Of a DNA stretch of 27,005 nt, positions 24,199 through 27,005 are shown piece by piece. The notes under the pieces were generated by a model. That model worked only from the letters and a program-made list of their open reading frames with translations. It searched no databases and was not told the DNA's origin. The stretch is taken from positions 1-27,005 of the forward strand of contig CAZPWS010000042.1 in assembly GCA_964590225.1 (NCBI GenBank), written 5' to 3'. Within the stretch, counting starts at the first letter, position 1, and every line of letters starts with the position of its first letter. The stretch comes from JAEUSG01 sp964590225. Lineage in GTDB: Bacteria > Fibrobacterota > OXYB2-FULL-49-7 > JAEUSG01. The position numbers and the translations under genes are program-made.

Positions 24199-24817
24199 TT
24201 GTCATATATTTTATCCGTGCTAGTTGCTGACAAGCCCTTGTATGTATTGTGTAAATCTTATGTTATTATAATCCTGATTCTTGCAGGATTCAAGCATTCT
24301 GTAGCACATCCACATATCATGATTGATATGTACTTAAACTTCATTTTCTCCGACACCGGGTTAAGTGGTATTGATGTGTTTTGGGAATTTGATGCAATGA
24401 ACAGCAAGACTATACTTGAAGATTTTGATACCAATAAAAACAAGAAGTTTGAAAAGTCCGAAGTGTCTCAAATAATGAGCTCTCTTTTTCCAAGCCTAAA
24501 AAGAAGAGCATTTCTACACAACTATAACATGGGAAAAGAATGGAATGCGGCCAGAAAAGGTTGAAAAGTTTAGCGCTATAGTATTGAGCAATGGAAATGT
24601 TCGTTATTTTTTTCATATCCCATGTAAAGTCAAGTATAGCGAGATAGGGGGAAAGGGGATCAATGTTTTGACAATAGATCATTCCATGTTTACAGCATTT
24701 GAGATACTAAAAGAAAAAAACAGTGCAAGCAATGCTGATAAAATCAACTATAAGATTGATTATGGCATGTTTGACTATACTGAAACTGTTATTTGTAAGG
24801 TAACGGTCAAACAATGA
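24199..24817 (+). pseudogene. DUF1007-family periplasmic protein, frameshifted
   Basis: Two overlapping frames (24199-24564 and 24545-24817) together make a normal-length DUF1007 protein, about 200 residues. The first has a signal segment (YVIIILILAGFKHSVAH) and HPHIMIDMYLNFIF plus an EF-hand-like DFDTNKNKKFEKSEV. The second has EKVEKFSAIVLSNGNVRYFF and the CKV strand. Homologous reading passes from frame 1 (FLHNY) to frame 2 (TITWEKNGMRPEKVEKF), so a single-base indel lies near 24518-24524. DUF1007 proteins accompany NicO-type exporters and are thought to help handle the metal. The frameshift could be a real mutation or an assembly error. The TTG start is uncertain. Confidence 0.75.
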
Positions 24818-25677
24818 TTTACAGATCGGTATTTTTTTTAATCGTATTGTTTTCAGTCAATGCCGTTTTTTCTCACAATCCATTTCGTAAAAAAATTGAA
24901 AGCGCTACGCATGATACCACAACGGCAATTAGTAAAGAGAAGAAAAGCGATAGCATAAAAAATAAGATATGGGCTAAATCACCATTCTTAAGAGAGTCGA
25001 TAAGACTACAGCGCAAACTAATTAACGCGCTTGCAGCTACAATGAACGCTCTTTCATCAAATAAGTTTTCCACGAAGAGTATTCTCTTCTTGTTGATGTG
25101 TCTTGCCTATGGATTTATACATGGCATGGGGCCAGGACATGCTAAAACCGTCGCCTTTACCCATTCAGCTGTATTTAAGCCCAGTTATAGAGCAATTGCA
25201 AAAAGTACATTAGCTTTTTCGATAACGCATGCAGGTATGGCCGTTATCCTTTTTTTACTTGTCCGCCAATTCACTGTAGCTGAAAATGAATCGCATGTGG
25301 CAGATACAATGATGGTTGCAAGCGGAATACTGCTAATGGCTGCAGGAGCGCTAATGATTTTTACTCCGCTGATTGAACGGCTTGCTAACCCTAGTTTTGT
25401 AATGTCGGCTGCTGGACTTGTTCCTTGTCCTGGAGTTTTACTGATTTTGGGTTTTGCATCGGTAGGTGGAATCGTAGGGTATGGATTGGTTGCTGTAGTT
25501 TTCGTTTCAATAGGTATGGCTCTTACAGTCTTTGCCAGTTCATTGTTGGGACGGGGTGTTCAGTCAGTAGTGGCAATAGTCTCTTCAAAAAACACAATAG
25601 GTAAAGTACTAACAGCTGTTCGTTTTGCTGGAGGTCTATTTCTAATTTTTGTTGGGTTTACAACGCTTCTTATCTAA
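24814..25677 (+). CDS. NicO-family nickel/cobalt (divalent metal) transporter
   Basis: A 287-residue inner-membrane protein, with an N-terminal signal-like helix, a charged linker, then about six transmembrane segments. HGMGPGHAKT (residues near 104-113), the following HAG in SITHAGMAVIL, and GLVPCPGVLLILGF are the metal-binding signatures of the NicO/RcnA-like family, which exports Ni2+ or Co2+. The start overlaps the DUF1007 stop by 4 bp (ATGA), so the two form one unit. Repeat R4 begins 8 bp after its stop. Metal preference cannot be read from the sequence. The hydrophobic core appears complete. Confidence 0.85.
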   Translation: MIYRSVFFLIVLFSVNAVFSHNPFRKKIESATHDTTTAISKEKKSDSIKNKIWAKSPFLRESIRLQRKLINALAATMNALSSNKFSTKSILFLLMCLAYGFIHGMGPGHAKTVAFTHSAVFKPSYRAIAKSTLAFSITHAGMAVILFLLVRQFTVAENESHVADTMMVASGILLMAAGALMIFTPLIERLANPSFVMSAAGLVPCPGVLLILGFASVGGIVGYGLVAVVFVSIGMALTVFASSLLGRGVQSVVAIVSSKNTIGKVLTAVRFAGGLFLIFVGFTTLLI

Positions 25678-25684
25678 TAAAGGG

Positions 25685-25783
25685 AACATCTTCACCACAG
25701 GCTTCACAACTGATGAGTGTGCGAAAGCGCTCTTGAAAGCTGGAGTGACTGAAGTAAGGGTGGCTTCAGCATCGGAGTTTGAG
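25685..25783 (+). repeat. comF-tail repeat R4
   Basis: The sequence encodes NIFTTGFTTDECAKALLKAG then VTEVRVASAS in the ComF frame and carries the invariant ACAACTGATGAGTG at 25706-25719. In place of the usual stop it reads on for about 28 codons to 25864. Unlike R1-R3 it lacks the shared upstream terminus; the nicO stop codon lies directly before it. The open frame through it is a by-product and I do not call a gene. Confidence 0.85.
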
Positions 25784-25810
25784 TTAACAATAAGCGAGAA
25801 CAGTAAGATA

Positions 25811-26377
25811 TTATGCGGCTGCCTTAACTGGTTCGCAGTACAATGTGCGAATATCAAGCTTTAATTCGTTCCGCACAAAGTCTTCCCATTTTTCTTTCCA
25901 TGTTCGGTGAGTGATATTTTTATTGTGCATCTGCTTTCGGAAGATGGTTTTAACAATAAAGTAAAAGAGAGAGTCTGCCCCTTTTTCTTTAAGCAGTGTT
26001 GCAGCCTCAATAGCATTTTTCTCGTGTCGTTCATCAATAGTCTTGGCAATTTGCCTAAATTTTTTCGTTGCTGATATAATTATGAGCCTATTTTGTGTAA
26101 GGATAATCGACTTTGACCAATTTGTAAATATCATGTTAAGAATATCAAGTTCGGATGGTAGGTCGCCGTCTCTCTTTGGCGGATGGGTGTGGAATACAAT
26201 AGCTTTATCTGGGGGAACAGCCACATTCGAAAAGGTTCCATATTTATAGTAAATTGAGGCAGAGGTAATATATCCACCAAGCTCAACTTCGTAGCTATAT
26301 GGGAAAAAAGCGGCCGTTTTTATAATACTACCCCTCACACTTTCGGGTAGTATTATTCGAGTGTATTTTGCCTCCAT
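25811..26377 (-). CDS. JAMM/MPN-like (Mov34/JAB) metalloprotease-fold protein
   Basis: 188 residues from ATG 26377 (an upstream TTG at 26413 would add 12). The first 85 residues carry a JAMM-type zinc site: Glu32 in EVELGGY, His63 and His65 in VFHTHPPKRDGDLPS, then Ser75 and Asp78 in SELD. The His-to-Ser spacing is two longer than the textbook H-x-H-x7-S-x2-D, as in some bacterial members. The C-terminal 100 residues are helical and basic (RHEKNAIEAATLL, TWKEKWEDFVRNEL) and unknown to me. No E1-, E2- or ubiquitin-like partner is visible, so the substrate is open. It points toward R4 and occupies the last module before the tRNA remnant. Confidence 0.65.
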   Translation of the reverse strand: MEAKYTRIILPESVRGSIIKTAAFFPYSYEVELGGYITSASIYYKYGTFSNVAVPPDKAIVFHTHPPKRDGDLPSELDILNMIFTNWSKSIILTQNRLIIISATKKFRQIAKTIDERHEKNAIEAATLLKEKGADSLFYFIVKTIFRKQMHNKNITHRTWKEKWEDFVRNELKLDIRTLYCEPVKAAA

Positions 26378-26413
26378 ATCCGTATATATCGACAAAAAAA
26401 TTGTTTTATACAA

Positions 26414-26552
26414 GTTAAAATGGAGTTTTTGAGATGATAAAAAATTTTATTAAGTAGTTGAAATTAAATGAGTTGTGATGTTTGCTATCGGTTAAGTTTT
26501 TGCCTGATTGACTTAACTCAATTTAATCTTATTTCTTTATGATAAGAAGCCT
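26414..26552. other. Intergenic stretch upstream of the JAMM-like gene
   Basis: A/T-rich and without a gene. It includes a GGTTAAGT/ACTTAAC inverted pair around 26490-26517 and probably the promoter of the - strand JAMM-like gene, though I see no convincing -35/-10 pair. Confidence 0.35.
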
Positions 26553-26593
26553 AAAACAAAGAGTCCCCGTAACCTCTTGATTACAGGGACTTT
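26553..26593 (-). terminator. Intrinsic terminator of the tRNA-Gly transcript
   Basis: On the - strand, AGTCCCTGTAA and TTACGGGGACT (26591-26581 and 26572-26562) form an 11-bp stem with one G-T pair, followed by CTTTGTTTT. It stands directly after the tRNA 3' end, as a native terminator should. Confidence 0.75.
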
Positions 26594-26599
26594 ATCTTA

Positions 26600-26646
26600 A
26601 GCGAGAGACGAGACTTGAACTCGCGACATCCACCTTGGCAAGGTGT
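26600..26646 (-). tRNA. tRNA-Gly (GCC), 3' half only: attachment-site remnant
   Basis: Read on the - strand, CACCTTGCCAAGGTG is a complete anticodon arm with anticodon GCC, followed by a variable loop, the T-arm around CGCGAGTTCAAGTCTCG and the 3' acceptor strand TCTCGC. Immediately 5' of the anticodon arm the similarity to tRNA-Gly stops: there is no D-arm or 5' acceptor strand. It is therefore a displaced 3' half, the usual scar of tyrosine-integrase insertion with crossover at the anticodon arm. The intact tRNA must lie at the other end of the element, outside the window. Confidence 0.85.
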
Positions 26647-26750
26647 TTTTATCAATTTACCATCAATTGTCAATACTGTTCGTTTGTTATCATAATTATC
26701 CATTTATGAATGACTTACATGATAATATTGAGTCTGTTTTGAAGTGTGCT

Positions 26751-26909
26751 ATTGTCATCTAAAATCATCCATTATCACCCAAAATCACAAACTTGTGGAC
26801 ACCCTTGTGGACACCCCAGCAATTCCTTTTAGTAAAGTGATAATAGATGACAATGCATGTAAATTGGTAATAGAAATAGGTGTGTCCGCATTTATTTTGT
26901 GGACACCCC
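26751..26909. repeat. Nested inverted repeats and GTGGACAC direct repeats (attachment-site arm region)
   Basis: CTTGTGGACACCC occurs twice head to tail (26792-26804, 26804-26816), a third TTGTGGACACCCC is at 26897-26909, and a related inverted TGTGTCCGCA is at 26881-26890. Around the first pair are two nested perfect inverted repeats: ATTGTCATCT/AGATGACAAT (26751-26760, 26845-26854) and ATTATCAC/GTGATAAT (26771-26778, 26837-26844). Regular short repeats next to a tRNA scar suggest binding sites for an integrase or excisionase, or for an initiator protein. No protein is credibly encoded here. Confidence 0.6.
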
Positions 26910-27005
26910 TAAATGTTATATTAAAAAGTAGTGATATTTCCCAACTCAATAGGTCTAACTCAATATGCAGAAACCCTTAGTCTCAAAGTCTGATCTGGAA
27001 GCTCT
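26910..27005. other. Right window edge, possible start of a gene
   Basis: An ATG at 26965 opens a frame reading MQKPLVSKSDLEA that continues past the edge. No ribosome site stands out and 13 residues are too few to assign; an integrase or excisionase gene would fit the position, but this is only a guess. Confidence 0.2.

Noticed and set aside
25649..25864. 71-residue open frame over R4
   Set aside because: It is the ComF tail frame read through from the end of nicO; it has no ribosome site and its last part is antisense to the JAMM-like gene.
26744..26980. 78-residue open frame across the repeat region
   Set aside because: Its VDT repeats are simply the GTGGACAC direct repeats translated; there is no start signal or domain.
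1..27005. CRISPR arrays
   Set aside because: No run of regularly spaced short repeats with unique spacers; the repeats present are the comF tails, the MITE and the site at the right edge.

Overview
The window looks like the chromosome of a Gram-negative bacterium of moderately low G+C. The evidence for an outer membrane is an LpxL-type acyltransferase, LptC, an LptA/OstA-like protein and a complete rod-shape/elongasome operon. Gene content (long type-2 IleRS, M28 cyclotransferase-like peptidase, LptC and OstA proteins rich in beta-strand) would fit the Fibrobacterota/FCB side of the tree, but that is a weak inference and I cannot name a genus.

Left flank (1-2750) is accessory DNA. It holds the 3' part of a SIR2-domain gene, a decayed DinD/Bro-N gene, and two copies (A, B) of a small hairpin-rich MITE-like repeat. 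The core block (2754-20279) follows. It has ileS, then a tightly coupled run of dksA-like, M28 peptidase, lpxL-like and lptC on the + strand. On the - strand are an OstA-like gene, aroA and a transglutaminase-like secreted protein. Next is the + strand operon mreB-mreC-mreD-mrdA-rodA-lgt-comF, which builds and positions the elongation peptidoglycan machinery and matures lipoproteins. IleRS and aroA are housekeeping.

Right of comF (20280-26420) lies the most unusual part. The last 33 codons of comF, starting exactly at the second Asp of its PRPP-binding motif, recur four more times at about 21.66, 22.48, 23.39 and 25.69 kb. Each copy closes a small cargo module: a nucleotidyltransferase/winged-helix pair, a PIN toxin with partner, a broken HigB with intact HigA, a RelE-like toxin with its antitoxin, a DUF1007/NicO metal transporter pair, and then a JAMM-like protein. 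The copies differ mainly at synonymous positions and three share the same terminal sequence of about 75 bp upstream. This looks like serial, site-specific accretion of recombinase-less cassettes at the 3' end of comF. A third copy of the MITE (C) sits inside one of these repeats with perfect TTTAAA target duplications, which proves that the family has transposed.

The right edge (26550-27005) holds the 3' half of a tRNA-Gly(GCC) gene with its terminator, followed by nested inverted repeats and GTGGACAC direct repeats. This resembles the attachment end of a second, tRNA-targeted integrative element that continues beyond the window.
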